DNA of 64,000 nucleotides from Devosia geojensis (GTDB lineage Bacteria; Pseudomonadota; Alphaproteobacteria; Rhizobiales; Devosiaceae). This document shows, one piece after another, positions 8,361 to 18,031 of this stretch. The stretch's first letter is position 1, and each line of letters opens with the position of its first letter. The stretch covers positions 1 through 64,000 of the forward strand of contig NZ_JZEX01000119.1 in assembly GCF_000969415.1 (NCBI RefSeq). Direction: 5' to 3'. The position numbers and the translations under genes are program-made. The notes beneath the pieces were generated by a model. It searched no databases. It was given only the letters and a program-made list of their open reading frames with translations, and was not told the DNA's origin.

Positions 8361-8816
8361 CTACGTCTCCCTGGCCCGCTCGAGGATGCGCTTGCAGTCG
8401 AGGAGTTCTTTCAGCACCTCGGAGAGCTTGTCGCGGGCGTCGCGGTCGAGGGTGGGGTTGGCAGTCATGCGGGCTTCTTCGAGCTCGGCTTCGTCGCCGG
8501 CGACTTCGGCCTGCTCGATCATGGGCAGGAGCTCTTCGATGGGCTTGCCCTCGCCCACGGCGATGACGTAGCGCGGGCCCTGGTCTTTCAGGATGCGCTG
8601 GACGCCCTTGATGGTGAAACCCTGATCGTAGAGGAGGTGGCGGATGCCCTTCAGGAGCATCACGTCGTCGGGCCGATAATAGCGGCGCCCGCCGCCCCGC
8701 TTCAGCGGCTTGATGTTCGAGAAGCGGGTCTCCCAGAAGCGCAGCACGTGCTGGGGAAGGTCGAGCTCCTCGGCCGCCTCGGAAATGGTTCGGAAGGCGT
8801 CGGGTGACTTGTCCAA
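8361..8816 (-). CDS. MerR family transcriptional regulator
   Basis: Regulator of 151 residues. The winged helix-turn-helix is at 10-75: [20 protein letters not shown], then [20 protein letters not shown] and [20 protein letters not shown]. An acidic helical C-terminus follows, with no metal-binding cysteines, so it is not a metal sensor. The frame opens with TTG at 8816 preceded by GGAG seven bases upstream; no ATG fits. It lies 18 bp after ihfA on the same strand, a conserved neighbourhood in Hyphomicrobiales, where it is called a MerR-like regulator of unknown target. Confidence 0.85.
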   Translation of the reverse strand: MDKSPDAFRTISEAAEELDLPQHVLRFWETRFSNIKPLKRGGGRRYYRPDDVMLLKGIRHLLYDQGFTIKGVQRILKDQGPRYVIAVGEGKPIEELLPMIEQAEVAGDEAELEEARMTANPTLDRDARDKLSEVLKELLDCKRILERARET

Positions 8817-8834
8817 ACCGCACTCCAGAATGCT

Positions 8835-9146
8835 TTATTTTCCAGCACGTACCATAGATTTGTTGATCTTGGATTTCAACACGTTGCTGGGTTTGAACAC
8901 AAGAACCTGGCGGGGAAGGATCGGAACCTCCTCACCCGTCTTGGGATTTCGTCCGATCCGCTGGTTCTTGGACCGGACCTGAAAGGAGCCGAAAGAGGAG
9001 AGCTTGACGTTTTCCCCCCGCACAAGGGCGTCGCTGATGAGGTCGAGAACCCGCTCGACCAGCTCCGCCGACTCGGTTCGGGAAAGGCCGACCGTGCCAT
9101 AGACCACCTCGGCCAAATCCGCCCGAGTCACCGTCTTCTGAGTCAT
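8835..9146 (-). CDS. ihfA: Integration host factor subunit alpha
   Basis: Nucleoid DNA-bending protein of 103 residues, forming a heterodimer with IhfB. The sequence shows the HU/IHF fold: [20 protein letters not shown], then [20 protein letters not shown] and the arm region [20 protein letters not shown] with the conserved Pro that intercalates DNA. Start is set at 9146, behind the strong GGGGGTG RBS, rather than 33 bases further upstream, giving the usual length. It probably shares a transcript with merR. Confidence 0.93.
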   Translation of the reverse strand: MTQKTVTRADLAEVVYGTVGLSRTESAELVERVLDLISDALVRGENVKLSSFGSFQVRSKNQRIGRNPKTGEEVPILPRQVLVFKPSNVLKSKINKSMVRAGK

Positions 9147-9366
9147 TCGCACCCCCGTATTGCCATCAAGGCCAATCACAGGTCCGGCACCCGAATCGGC
9201 GGCCGGCCTTGGTTATTGTCGGCACGATCACGACGTCATCGAGGCAAAACTCGACAGCCCCGTCTGGCGTTTCCTCAACCCGCAAAGAGACTAACGCCTT
9301 GAAACGGTTAAGGTCAATGCGCGAGATGGCGGGCGCCGGACGGCGCGATCGGCCGGTGGAAAACCC

Positions 9367-10341
9367 TCACCAGCGGATGAGCGACGCGCCCCAGGTGAAG
9401 CCGCCGCCCATGGCCTCGAGCATGACGAGGTCGCCGCGCTTGATGCGCCCGTCGGCAACCGCGACGCTCAGCGCCAGCGGCACGGATGCCGCCGAGGTGT
9501 TGGCGTGGCGGTCGACGGTGACGATGACCTTCTCGGGCGGCAGGCCGAGCTTGGCCCCTGCCCCGTCGATGATGCGCTTGTTGGCCTGGTGCGGCACGAA
9601 CCAGTCGAGGTCGTCGACGGTGACGCCGGCCTGGTCGAGGGCTGACTCGACGACGTCGGTGATCTTGCCGACCGCGTGGCGGAAGACCTCCGGCCCCTGC
9701 ATCTTGACGTGGCCGGCAATGCCCGTCGAGGACGGGCCGCCATCGACATAGAGCTTGTCCCAGTGATGCCCGTCCGAGCGAAGCGCCGAGGCGATGACGC
9801 CCCGGTCCGGCTCGCCGTCGGCGATCTCGACGAGCTCCATGACGGCTGCGCCCGCGCCGTCGCCGAAGAGCACGCAGGTCGACCGGTCGGTCCAGTCGAG
9901 AAGGCGCGAGAAGGTCTCGGCGCCGATGACGAGGGCGCGTTTGGCAAGGCCGTTCTTCAGGTAGCTGTCGACGACGGCGACGGCGTAGACGAAGCCGGAG
10001 CAGACGGCCTGAATGTCGAAGGCGGCGCCGTGATGGATGCCGAGCTTCATCTGCACGAGAGCGGCGACGGCCGGGAAGGTGTAGTCGGGCGTGGTGGTAG
10101 CGACGACGATGAGGTCGATGTCCTCCGGCCCGACGCCGGCCTGCGCCATCGCGGCGCGCGCCGCATGAACGGCGAGATCGGACGTCATCTCGCCTTCGGC
10201 CGCAATGTGCCGCTCACGGATGCCGACGCGCTGGACGATCCACTCGTCCGAGGTGTCGACCATTTTCGCCAGGTCTGCGTTGGTGAGAACTTTTTCCGGA
10301 AGGTAGCCGCCGACACCACGAATTATGGAACGCGTCTTCAC
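9367..10341 (-). CDS. fabH: 3-oxoacyl-ACP synthase III (FabH)
   Basis: Condenses acetyl-CoA with malonyl-ACP to start type II fatty acid synthesis. It is 324 residues, standard length. The catalytic triad is visible: C114 ([10 protein letters not shown]), H251 ([10 protein letters not shown]) and N281 ([14 protein letters not shown]). The C-terminal [13 protein letters not shown] is the family end. The start codon overlaps the plsX stop by four bases (ATGA), so the two are translationally coupled. The 220-bp gap to ihfA contains no other gene that I can see. Confidence 0.96.
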   Translation of the reverse strand: MKTRSIIRGVGGYLPEKVLTNADLAKMVDTSDEWIVQRVGIRERHIAAEGEMTSDLAVHAARAAMAQAGVGPEDIDLIVVATTTPDYTFPAVAALVQMKLGIHHGAAFDIQAVCSGFVYAVAVVDSYLKNGLAKRALVIGAETFSRLLDWTDRSTCVLFGDGAGAAVMELVEIADGEPDRGVIASALRSDGHHWDKLYVDGGPSSTGIAGHVKMQGPEVFRHAVGKITDVVESALDQAGVTVDDLDWFVPHQANKRIIDGAGAKLGLPPEKVIVTVDRHANTSAASVPLALSVAVADGRIKRGDLVMLEAMGGGFTWGASLIRW

Positions 10342-11405
10342 GCCGGTTTTGCCTCCGGTTGGGTTTGTTCGGGCTCGGCCGGCTTCACGGGGAAGCGGCG
10401 CAGACCCTCGTCGATCTTGTCGATCAGATGGCTGCGGGCCATCTCGTAGGCGAGGCCGAGGGCGCTCTTGTAGCCGATTTCGTCGGTGCCGCCATGCGAT
10501 TTGATGACGATGCCGTTAAGGCCGAGGAAAACGCCGCCGTTGACGGTGCGCGGATCGAGCTTGCGGCGCAGGGCATCGAGCGCCTGGCCGGCGAACAGGG
10601 CGCCGACCCTCGACATCAGATTGGCCGTGAGGGCGTTGCGCACATAGGTACCGACCTGCCGGGCGGTGCCCTCGGCGGTCTTGAGGGCGATGTTGCCGAC
10701 GAACCCTTCGGTGACGACCACATCGACGGTGCCCTTGCCGATGTCGTCGCCCTCTACGAAGCCGTGATAGCGGAAGCCCGCGCCGCTGGCGGCGGAGAGC
10801 AGCCGGGCGGCGTCCTTGATGGAATCGAGGCCCTTGACCTCCTCGGTGCCGACGTTGAGCAGACCCACCGTCGGCTGGTCGTCATCGAAGAGGGCGCGGG
10901 CGAGCGCGGCGCCGAGAATGGAGAAATCGACGAGCTGCTGGGCGTCGGCCCCGATGGTGGCGCCGACGTCGAGCACGATGATATCGCTGCGCAGCGTCGG
11001 CCAGATGGCGGCGATGCCCGGGCGCGAAATGCCGTCGATGGGGCGCAGGCACATGGTGGCCATGGCCATCAGCGCGCCGGTATTGCCGCCCGAGATGCAC
11101 ACATCCGCCTCGCCGTCCTTGACCGACTGCAGAGCCGCCCACATGGAGGAGTTGCCGCGGCCCTTGCGCAGGGCCTGACTCGGCTTTTCGTCCATGGCGA
11201 TGACGGTGTCGCAATGACGGATGGCGGAAACGGGCTTGAGCGTCGGAAACTCGTCGAGCAGGGGTTTGAGCTCTTCCTCACGGCCGTGGAAGACGAAGCT
11301 CGTATTCTTGCGCTCCTTCAAGGCAAGGCTCGCGCCGTGGAAGACGATGCGGGGGCCGTTGTCGCCGCCCATGGCGTCCACCGAAATGCGAATTCTGTCG
11401 GTCAT
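10338..11405 (-). CDS. plsX: Phosphate acyltransferase PlsX
   Basis: Makes acyl-phosphate from acyl-ACP for phospholipid synthesis, acting peripherally at the membrane. It is 355 residues from the ATG at 11405, which gives the family start [18 protein letters not shown]. Other landmarks are [31 protein letters not shown], in the order expected for PlsX, and [19 protein letters not shown]. It is the first gene of the plsX-fabH pair. The upstream 233 bp (11406-11638) holds a degenerate AAAAGTGG-type palindrome near 11608-11630 and no further gene. Confidence 0.95.
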   Translation of the reverse strand: MTDRIRISVDAMGGDNGPRIVFHGASLALKERKNTSFVFHGREEELKPLLDEFPTLKPVSAIRHCDTVIAMDEKPSQALRKGRGNSSMWAALQSVKDGEADVCISGGNTGALMAMATMCLRPIDGISRPGIAAIWPTLRSDIIVLDVGATIGADAQQLVDFSILGAALARALFDDDQPTVGLLNVGTEEVKGLDSIKDAARLLSAASGAGFRYHGFVEGDDIGKGTVDVVVTEGFVGNIALKTAEGTARQVGTYVRNALTANLMSRVGALFAGQALDALRRKLDPRTVNGGVFLGLNGIVIKSHGGTDEIGYKSALGLAYEMARSHLIDKIDEGLRRFPVKPAEPEQTQPEAKPA

Positions 11406-11638
11406 TTGTGCTCGCGAGAGGGGCGTTGGAACCACGAGAGAGAAGTCATCCGATTACAAGCGGTTCCGTTGTGATTTGCCGCATCGCGCGGCGGAAACCG
11501 GGCTTCCGCGCCCCCGGCGCAACGCTTGCGTGAACATAACCCATCGGGGGTCGCACGCAAGTCCCGCGCAACGAAGGGGTGGCTGGAACCGTCGTGTTCC
11601 GAACCGTGAAAGCGGCGTCCACTTTTGCCGGAAACACT

Positions 11639-12187
11639 CTAACGCCCGTCCGAGCGGGGCTTCAGGTCCTTGAGCCGCGCGAACGGGGACTCCTCGACAT
11701 CGCCGTCGTCGAGCTCGAGCGTATCGAGACTGGCGCCGGGCGCGCGCGGATAGGGATCGATGGCGAGCGCGAGGGTTTCGACGAGAAGCTCGGCCAGGTC
11801 GAGATCGGGGCCGTCGATGTAATCCGGCGGATCCTCGCCCTCGAGCTCGACAAAGATCTCGGAGCCGGGCTCCGGCTCGTGCGCACGCTGCGAAGCGGGC
11901 AGGAACACGCGGTCGACGGGCTCGTCGATCTCCTGCGTCACCGGTTCGGCGGTGATGACACAGGGCTGTACCACCCGCCCCTGCAAGCGGCCGACCACCC
12001 GCACGCCGCCGCGGAAGCGCGTGGCGGTAAGGCGGGCCGAGAGGCGTTCGAGGGCCGAGACCTTCAGCCGCTCGGTGAGCCGCGCAAGCGCCTCGGCATC
12101 CGCCTCGACCTCGATCTGCCGGCCGGTGGCGGAGATCTGGTCGATGCGCACGAGCGCATCCGGCAGGAGCGGCGACGGCCGGCTCAT
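11639..12187 (-). CDS. DUF177 (YceD-like) protein
   Basis: Cytosolic protein of 182 residues of the DUF177/YceD family, whose bacterial and plant members are linked to 23S rRNA accumulation and lie next to rpmF-plsX-fabH. The sequence shows RLQGRVVQPCVITAEPVTQEID, matching the conserved C-V-T-hydrophobic core, and the acidic C-terminal half ending EESPFARLKDLKPRSDGR. Start is the ATG at 12187, overlapping the stop of the upstream chaperone gene (ATGA). No Zn site is evident because only one cysteine is present. Confidence 0.85.
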   Translation of the reverse strand: MSRPSPLLPDALVRIDQISATGRQIEVEADAEALARLTERLKVSALERLSARLTATRFRGGVRVVGRLQGRVVQPCVITAEPVTQEIDEPVDRVFLPASQRAHEPEPGSEIFVELEGEDPPDYIDGPDLDLAELLVETLALAIDPYPRAPGASLDTLELDDGDVEESPFARLKDLKPRSDGR

Positions 12188-12711
12188 GCGGGCGCCTCGA
12201 AGGAAAGCCGGCCAGCGCGGATGGCCTCGACCGGCTGGGCCGCAAGATTTGCATCGAGCGCGATGACGTAGTCGGCCAGGCGCCGCGCGCCCTGCGTCCC
12301 GACCTCGTCGAAGATGTTGCGGACGAGGACCCCGGCCAGCGCCTCGCGGTCGCCGGCATCGAGCGCCTGGTCGATGGCGGCGAGCAGGCCATAGAAGATG
12401 TTGCCCATCTTCTGGATCTTCTTGGGCACCCCGATATCGGTGACGCCCATCTCGCGCAGCTGCCGATCCATGTCCTTGAAGAAGAGATCGAACACGGCCT
12501 GGGCGAAATCGCGCTGGCCGGAATCGCCGCCGCGCAGGCGCCGGAAGAGCAGCGCCAGATGCAGGCTGATCATGTCGAAGCGGCCGGTGACCGTATCGGG
12601 CACGGACCACTCGGCGTAGAACAGCGGCTGCCGGGATTGCGCCACAATGGCGCTATAGACGGCGTAGACCGACTCGGTTTCGGTGTTTTTTCGGAACAGC
12701 GACAGGATCAT
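12184..12711 (-). CDS. Ubiquinol-cytochrome c chaperone family protein (CBP3-like)
   Basis: 175-residue member of the Ubiq_cyt_C_chap family, relatives of mitochondrial CBP3/UQCC1 that assist cytochrome b assembly. Characteristic stretches are YSAIVAQSRQPLFYAEWSVPDT, DLFFKDMDRQLREMGVTDIGVPKKI and MGNIFYGLLAAIDQAL. The stop overlaps the start of the DUF177 gene. This gene order before DUF177-plsX-fabH is typical of alphaproteobacteria. It is divergent from bamE; the 173-bp gap holds the two promoters and no gene. Confidence 0.88.
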   Translation of the reverse strand: MILSLFRKNTETESVYAVYSAIVAQSRQPLFYAEWSVPDTVTGRFDMISLHLALLFRRLRGGDSGQRDFAQAVFDLFFKDMDRQLREMGVTDIGVPKKIQKMGNIFYGLLAAIDQALDAGDREALAGVLVRNIFDEVGTQGARRLADYVIALDANLAAQPVEAIRAGRLSFEAPA

Positions 12712-12884
12712 CGGTTGGCTTCAAGGTCTTATGCGAGGGCACCGGAAGGGCGGTGCGTTCCGGCTCGGGTCAGCTTGCCATCCGAGAACTTGGCCGCTAC
12801 ACATGCCGGCGGCGAAAGCGGTCTCGCAGGGACTGCTGCCGTGATGTCACGCCTATAGTCGAGAGCCCTGGGGAAAGTCAAACA

Positions 12885-13340
12885 ATGCCGTTGTCCGTCG
12901 TTTCCGGGCGTCTCGCGCCGATCGCCGCTGCCGCCATGCTCGCCGTCGCGCTTGCCGGCTGCACGGCCAGCAACAGCCTGGTGACGCAGCGCACGCAGGG
13001 CTACGAGATCCCCGAATCGGCACTGGCGCAGATTCGCCCCGGCCAGAGCCAGGACCTGGTGCGCACCGTGCTCGGCACGCCGCCGCTGACCAACGAGTTC
13101 GGCGGGCAGACGGCGTGGTACTACGTCGAGACCAAGCTCAACACCACCGCCTTCGGCCTCAATACGATCCGCTCGCGCACGGTGCTGGCCGTCTATTTCG
13201 ACGAGCGCGGACGGGTGCGCGAACGCGCCGTCTACGGGCTCGAGGACGGCGTGGTCATCAACATGGAAACGCGACGCACGCCCTCGTTCGGCGAAGACCG
13301 CACGTTCATCCAGTCGATCCTGGGTTCGATCGGGCTTTAA
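12885..13340 (+). CDS. bamE: Outer membrane assembly lipoprotein BamE (SmpA/OmlA)
   Basis: 151-residue lipoprotein of the BAM complex that inserts beta-barrel proteins in the outer membrane. The N-terminus is a lipoprotein signal with lipobox LAGC, the lipidated cysteine at about residue 27. The SmpA/OmlA domain follows with IRPGQSQDLVRTVLGTPPLTN, TAWYYVETKL and VLAVYFDERGRVRE. ATG at 12885 is chosen because an open frame further upstream would push the signal peptide inside. It is transcribed divergently from the chaperone-DUF177 pair. Confidence 0.93.
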   Translation: MPLSVVSGRLAPIAAAAMLAVALAGCTASNSLVTQRTQGYEIPESALAQIRPGQSQDLVRTVLGTPPLTNEFGGQTAWYYVETKLNTTAFGLNTIRSRTVLAVYFDERGRVRERAVYGLEDGVVINMETRRTPSFGEDRTFIQSILGSIGL

Positions 13341-13352
13341 GCCTCGGCATTC

Positions 13353-13405
13353 GCCACGCCCTCGTGGTTCGAGGCCGCTGCGCGGCACCTCACCATGAGG
13401 GCTAC
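13353..13405. repeat. Copy of the CACGCCCTCGTGG repeat
   Basis: 53 bp matching one arm of the large inverted repeat at 5270-5404, including the internal hairpin ggccgctgcgcggc and CACCTCACCATGAGGGCTAC. It lies 12 bp after the bamE stop. Confidence 0.7.
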
Positions 13406-13424
13406 CGATAGCGCCTACCCACCG

Positions 13425-13571
13425 ATGTCCTCCCGGCGAAAGCCGGGATCCAGCCTGAGATATGTCCCCGGCCGCAAGGTGGTTGCGGCTGTTCCTTGAT
13501 GTGCCCTCTTCATACACCTTGCGGCTGGTGAGGCATCTCAGGATGGGCCCCGGCCTGCGCCGGGGTGACAT
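13425..13571. repeat. Dispersed palindromic repeat, copy 2
   Basis: 147 bp with the same ends and core as the copy at 7729: starts atgtcctcccggcgaaagcc, contains CACCTTGCGGCTGG and ATCTCAGGATGGGCCCC, ends GGGGTGACAT. It is followed 70 bp later by another copy in the same orientation, so this gap is a tandem repeat cluster. Confidence 0.75.
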
Positions 13572-13640
13572 CTGGGTGGGTGAGCGTGGTGCCAGAGCTT
13601 GCGCAAACGGCGCGGGCACTATTCATCCCGCTCACTGCGT

Positions 13641-13785
13641 GTCATCCCGGCGCAGGCCGGGATCCAGCCTGAGATGTGTTCACCGCCGCCAGGTAGTTGG
13701 GGCGGTCCGTCAACGTGCCCTCTTCATACACCTTGCGGCTGGCGAGGCATCTCAGGATGGGCCCCGGCCTGCGCCGGGGTGACAT
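13641..13785. repeat. Dispersed palindromic repeat, copy 3
   Basis: 145 bp starting gtcatcccggcgcaggccgg and ending gcgccggggtgacat, again with the CACCTTGCGGCTGG core. The 498-bp gap between bamE and the next gene consists almost entirely of three repeat copies. Confidence 0.75.
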
Positions 13786-13838
13786 CGTGGGGGAAGCGGC
13801 ATGGTGCCCAAGTTAGGCTTCGCCACGAAACTCCCGCA

Positions 13839-15647
13839 CTACGCGAAACCGAGGCTCAGGGTGTAGGTCAGCGGGCTCTTTGCGGTGATGTAGACCTTGG
13901 GGCCGGGGATCGAGAGGCCGCCGTTGTGCCAGGCGTATTGCTCGCCCGGGCGGGCCTCGATGAGGCCTGGGCCGTTGCCGGGGCCGAAGGTGATGCGGTC
14001 TTCGCCCAGGGTGTAGGTCCCCTCCCCTTCGATGAGATGGAAAGTGCCGTCCTCCAGCGCCTCGGCGCCGGAGAGCTCGCCGCCTTCGCGGAAGGTGAGC
14101 TCGAAGGTCAGTTCCACGTCCGCCTCACCCGAGATGTCGAAGGCGAGGTCAAAGCCGGTATCGGTTCCGGAGATGGCGACGTTCGTCGTCAGGTCGCGGG
14201 TCGAAACCGGGCGATTGTCGAAGTCCATCATAGAATAGAAGCGGCCATCGACGGAGCGCGAGAGGGCATAGACGGCATCTGCGCTACGCCGCTCGGCGGG
14301 CATGGGCAGGTAGTAGGGAATGGCGAGCGCGTTGCCGAGGCGGATCTCGCCGTTTTCGAAGGCGATGCCGTTGGAGCGGAAGTGGCCCATGGAAAAGAAG
14401 TTGGGCACCAGGCGCACGGCCTCCAGCACCGCCTTGCCGTTGAAGGCGCGCAGCATCGTGGGATTGGTGGAAAGGCCCGAACCGAAGCGGTTGTAGAACG
14501 GGGTCGGCTGGCCGTCCGCGTACCAGTCCGTGCCGCCGAAGGCGGAGGCGTTGAGCTTGCCGCGGCGGATGCGCACCAGGCCGGCACCGGGATAATAGCG
14601 CTTGAGATCGGCGAAGGGCTCCTCGTCCGCCGGGAGGGTAGCGGCGATCTCGGGGCGCTCGATGAGATCGCCGAGGAAATCGCCGATATCGGCGGCGAAC
14701 TGCCGCTCGATGAGACGGGCCATGGCGGCGAAGCGCCCGTTGCCATCGAGAAGCGAAAGCTCGCGGAACTGGGTGTAGAAGTAGCGGATATTGACGACAC
14801 GCTGGTCCTGGTCCTGCCGGCGGGACTGGATGGTCTCGATCTCACCGTTGGGCTCGGAGTGCTCGATGGTCAATTCGAGGTTGCGTCGCACGTGCTCGAG
14901 GAGCTCGGGCCGGTCGAGGACGTGGGCGACGACGAGGAGCGAGGGGTTGGTGACCTCGGAATAGTAGATGCCGCTGCGCTCCGAATAGATGCCGTCGGCG
15001 TCGATATCGATGCCTTCGGCGAGCCATTCGTCGATGCGGTCGTTGTAGGAGACGCCGGTGACGTGCCCGATGCGGGCGAGCGCGGCGCAGAGCTTCCAGC
15101 GGTGGTTTGGCGTATGGACGCCGCCGGCGGCAAGGCCGGGACCGGCTTTGCCCATCATATCGCGGATGCGGCCGGCCATCTCGGCGCTCGCGGCGTGATC
15201 GTCCGCTTCGAGGAGCGAAACCATCAGGCCCATGTCTTCGATGAGGAAGCCGGTATCGGGCGGAGAATGGCGGTTGCCGACGCTGAAGGTGCCGTCCTCG
15301 TGCTGGCGTGAGGCGAGGGTCGCGAGCATCTCGTCCAGGGAATCGAGGAAGGATACGTCGTGATGGTGGGCGGACCGGCTCCAGACGAACGGCGTCACCA
15401 GCCGGCGTACCTGGCGGGTCAGGCCGCGCGGCGAGCCGGAGAGGGCGGCTGACAGCTCGGCGAGGGTCTTGCCAGCCTGGGCGTCGGCGGCGGTGGTGAG
15501 GACCGAGAGGCTGTCGGCGTCCTCTTCCTGTGCGGAAGCGGCCCCGGCGAGCCCCAGGGTGATGGCGGAACCTGAGAGCCAGCGGCTGCGCAGCGCAGCG
15601 CGCGCACCGAGCGCGGCTGTCGCGCCGATGAATTGACGACGATCCAT
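13839..15647 (-). CDS. Exported protein of unknown function, possibly polysaccharide-lyase-like
   Basis: 602 residues from the ATG at 15647, which has a strong AGGAGGAG RBS. The N-terminus MDRRQFIGATAALGA looks like a twin-arginine signal and ends in a likely cleavage site ASA-Q near residue 39. The first two thirds are helical with aromatic/charged motifs (NDRIDEWLAEGIDIDADGIY, NPTMLRAFNGKAVLEAVRLV). The last 200 residues are rich in predicted beta strands (FDLAFDISGEADVELTFELT). A helical toroid plus beta-sandwich would fit heparinase/alginate-lyase-like enzymes, but I recognise no catalytic signature. It stands alone, flanked by repeats. Confidence 0.7.
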   Translation of the reverse strand: MDRRQFIGATAALGARAALRSRWLSGSAITLGLAGAASAQEEDADSLSVLTTAADAQAGKTLAELSAALSGSPRGLTRQVRRLVTPFVWSRSAHHHDVSFLDSLDEMLATLASRQHEDGTFSVGNRHSPPDTGFLIEDMGLMVSLLEADDHAASAEMAGRIRDMMGKAGPGLAAGGVHTPNHRWKLCAALARIGHVTGVSYNDRIDEWLAEGIDIDADGIYSERSGIYYSEVTNPSLLVVAHVLDRPELLEHVRRNLELTIEHSEPNGEIETIQSRRQDQDQRVVNIRYFYTQFRELSLLDGNGRFAAMARLIERQFAADIGDFLGDLIERPEIAATLPADEEPFADLKRYYPGAGLVRIRRGKLNASAFGGTDWYADGQPTPFYNRFGSGLSTNPTMLRAFNGKAVLEAVRLVPNFFSMGHFRSNGIAFENGEIRLGNALAIPYYLPMPAERRSADAVYALSRSVDGRFYSMMDFDNRPVSTRDLTTNVAISGTDTGFDLAFDISGEADVELTFELTFREGGELSGAEALEDGTFHLIEGEGTYTLGEDRITFGPGNGPGLIEARPGEQYAWHNGGLSIPGPKVYITAKSPLTYTLSLGFA

Positions 15648-15844
15648 GATTTCTCCTCCTCGGCACGCCAGCAAATCCGTTGGTTCGGCCTTCTGGCCGG
15701 CGATGAATGGATGAGGAGAGAGTTTCAATCGGCAGAGGCGACGTCAATACATTTTCATGAAGTGACGACCGATAAGTTGCCCATACTCAGCATGTGCACG
15801 AGCCATTGCGTGCCGCAGTATGAAAGAAATTTCATAAGCGAGAT

Positions 15845-15899
15845 GTGCCACGTCCTCGTGGTTCGAGACCGCTTCGCGACACCTCACCATGAGGGCTAG
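15845..15899. repeat. Copy of the CACGCCCTCGTGG repeat
   Basis: 55 bp closely matching the unit at 5270 and 13353, with small substitutions (cacgtcctcgtggttcgaga). It ends 29 bp before the MFS stop. The remaining DNA between 15648 and 15844 shows no gene or clear signal. Confidence 0.65.
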
Positions 15900-15927
15900 C
15901 GAACCCACGAAGGCGTGGTGCGCGCCC

Positions 15928-17136
15928 CTACTCTGCCGGCTGCGGGCGGCGGCGCGTGATATCGCCCCAGGCCAGCAGCAGGATGGCGAGGGCGGCCAGG
16001 GGAATGGCGAGGATGTTGATCGACTGCCAGCCGATGAGCTGCAGGAGAAGGCCCGAGCCGATGGAGGCGAGCGCCATGGTGCCGAAGACGATCTGTTCGT
16101 TGACGGCCTGCACGCGCGCGGCCTCCTCCGGACGGTAGGCTTGCGTGAGGAGCGTCGTCGAGCCGATGAAGCCGAAGTTCCAGCCAACGCCGAGGAGGAT
16201 CAGCGCCAGGTTGAAGTGGGCAACGCTGAGCCCCAAGAGGGCGATTATGGCGCAGCCGACGATGAGGACGAGCCCGATGGCGGCGGTGAGATGCGCGCCG
16301 ATGCGCTTGATGATCGCGCCGGTGATGAAGCTCGGGGCGAACATGGCGACGATATGCCACTGGATGGCGCCGCTCGCCTCGGCCGGCGAATGGCCGCAGG
16401 CATAGACCATGGCAAGGGGCGCGGCGACCATCACCAGCGTCATCAGCGCGTAGCTGACGGTGGCGCCGACGATGGGCACGGCAATGGCGGGCGTCGAGAG
16501 CAGGACGCGCAGCGGGCGGCCCTGCGGAGCGCCTTGCTGCGGCTTGTGGGCGGGCGCGAGGCGGGTGAGGCTGACGATGCCGATGGTGACGACGGCGATG
16601 ACGGCCATGACGATATAGCCGGCGGCGAACGGCGCGCCGGGCACCCAGCCTTGCGAGATGGTGCTCAGTTGCGGGCCGAGGAAGCCGGCGGCGACACCGC
16701 CGAACATCACCCAGGAGATGGCCGTGCTCTTCAGAGCGGGCGCGACGCTGTCGGCGGCGGCGAAGCGGATCTGCTGGAAGGCGGCAGCCGTGGTGCCGAC
16801 AACGAAGAAGGCGGCGCAGAAGAGCCAAAAATTGGACAGGACGACCGCAAGCGCGGCAACGAGCGCGGCGGGCGCAGCGATGGCGCCGGCGAGCATGAAG
16901 CCGCGACTGCGCCCGAGGCGGTGGAGAAGGAAGGTCGCCGGCGTCGTGCCGAGGGCAAGGCCGATGATCATGGCCGTGACCGGGAGGGTCGCGAGCGCGG
17001 GGTTGGGCGCCATGCCGGCCGCGGTCAGCGCGCCGATGGACATGATGATCGCCTGGCTCGAGCCGCCGAGGGCCTGGGCCAGGGCGAGAAGCGCGATGTT
17101 GCGGACGGATTGCGTCCGGGTCGGAGCGTCGGTCAT
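15928..17136 (-). CDS. MFS transporter
   Basis: 402 residues from the ATG at 17136, with twelve predicted membrane helices. The first helix pair contains ALLALAQALGGSSQAIIMSI, and the loop before helix 3 has LLHRLGRSRGFM, a motif-A-like basic loop. A long central loop with LAPAHKPQQGAPQGRPLRVL separates the two halves. The family resembles uncharacterised alphaproteobacterial carriers, and no substrate can be assigned. No regulator is adjacent. Confidence 0.82.
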   Translation of the reverse strand: MTDAPTRTQSVRNIALLALAQALGGSSQAIIMSIGALTAAGMAPNPALATLPVTAMIIGLALGTTPATFLLHRLGRSRGFMLAGAIAAPAALVAALAVVLSNFWLFCAAFFVVGTTAAAFQQIRFAAADSVAPALKSTAISWVMFGGVAAGFLGPQLSTISQGWVPGAPFAAGYIVMAVIAVVTIGIVSLTRLAPAHKPQQGAPQGRPLRVLLSTPAIAVPIVGATVSYALMTLVMVAAPLAMVYACGHSPAEASGAIQWHIVAMFAPSFITGAIIKRIGAHLTAAIGLVLIVGCAIIALLGLSVAHFNLALILLGVGWNFGFIGSTTLLTQAYRPEEAARVQAVNEQIVFGTMALASIGSGLLLQLIGWQSINILAIPLAALAILLLAWGDITRRRPQPAE

Positions 17137-17217
17137 GGGACGGACTCGCGGTGGAGGTGCATATTCGCACGGCTGGGGGGCGAGTGCCATGGTGGGATGG
17201 TGCTACAGGCAGGATGC

Positions 17218-17481
17218 ATCTCCCTCCTGGGGAGGGAGGTGCGGGAGCCGCCGCTCTTGTGCAGGTGGGAAGGCCCCCTCACCCGGCCCGCCGGGGCCGA
17301 CCTCTCCCCCGCAGGGAGAGGTGGGGGGCTCAGGGGTACGCCAGTGGATCATCCCACCCATCCCCGGATGCCTCGCCGATCGCAAGGTATCCGAAACCGG
17401 CACTGGCGAGGGTGCCCAGCACTTCCACCTTGCGGTTGTGGGGCTATCTCAGGATGGGCCCCGGCTTTCGCCGGGGTGACA
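17218..17481. repeat. Palindromic repeat cluster in the MFS/nusB gap
   Basis: Two elements side by side. The first, 17218-17335, is a C/G-rich palindrome (ctccctcctggggagggagg, later cctctcccccgcagggagag) like that at 2025-2190. The second, 17378-17481, is a partial copy of the dispersed repeat with CACCTTGCGGTTG, ATCTCAGGATGGGCCCC and CGCCGGGGTGACA. The 391-bp gap upstream of nusB contains no gene that I can see. Confidence 0.65.
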
Positions 17482-17527
17482 GCCGGTGGGTAGGCCAAGA
17501 TGGTGCCCAAGGCGTCAGGGCCTGGAC

Positions 17528-18028
17528 CTACAGCTTCACCCCTGCCCGGCGCGCGATGGCGTCGAGGGTGGCGTTGACGAGGTTGGCGGCGTCGTCTTCG
17601 TGGAAGGCCTTGGCGATGTCGACGTATTCGGTAATGACGACGCGGGCCGGGATGTCCTTGCGGCGGGTGAGCTCGAAGGTCGCGGCGCGCAGGATCGCGC
17701 GGATGGTGGCGTCGACGCGCTCGACCGGCCAGTCATCGGCCAGGGCCTTGTCGACGGACGGATCGATCTCGAGCTGGTGCTTGATGACGCCGGTGACGAT
17801 CTGGCGGAAGAAGTCGGCGTCGGCGGGCAGGTATTGCTCGCCCTCGATCTCGCGGCCGAGGCGGAAGGCGCCGAACTGGGAGAGGGTTTCCTCCAGCGTC
17901 TGGCGGCCGATGTCCATCTGGTAGAGCGCCTGCACGGCGGCAAGGCGCGCGGCCCCGCGCTGGTTGGCGGGACGCGCCATGGCGGGATCGCGTTTCGCGG
18001 GGCCGGAGGTGGGTTTATCGGCAGGCAT
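17528..18028 (-). CDS. nusB: Transcription antitermination factor NusB
   Basis: All-helical 166-residue protein that binds boxA RNA with NusE (S10) and promotes rRNA antitermination. The family pattern is clear: RGAARLAAVQALYQMDIG, then DADFFRQIVTGVIKHQLEID, ERVDATIRAILRAATFELTR and VVITEYVDIAKAFHEDDAANLVNATLDAIAR. A basic Ala/Pro-rich tail of about 25 residues precedes the domain. It lies three bases downstream of ribH, the standard ribH-nusB arrangement. Confidence 0.95.
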   Translation of the reverse strand: MPADKPTSGPAKRDPAMARPANQRGAARLAAVQALYQMDIGRQTLEETLSQFGAFRLGREIEGEQYLPADADFFRQIVTGVIKHQLEIDPSVDKALADDWPVERVDATIRAILRAATFELTRRKDIPARVVITEYVDIAKAFHEDDAANLVNATLDAIARRAGVKL

Positions 18029-18031
18029 CGC

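Noticed and set aside
13599-15311. Long plus-strand open frame opposite the exported protein gene
   Set aside because: The minus-strand frame has a signal peptide, strong RBS and protein-like composition. The plus frame is Gly/Glu/Asp-rich antisense shadow without a start context, a common effect of high GC.
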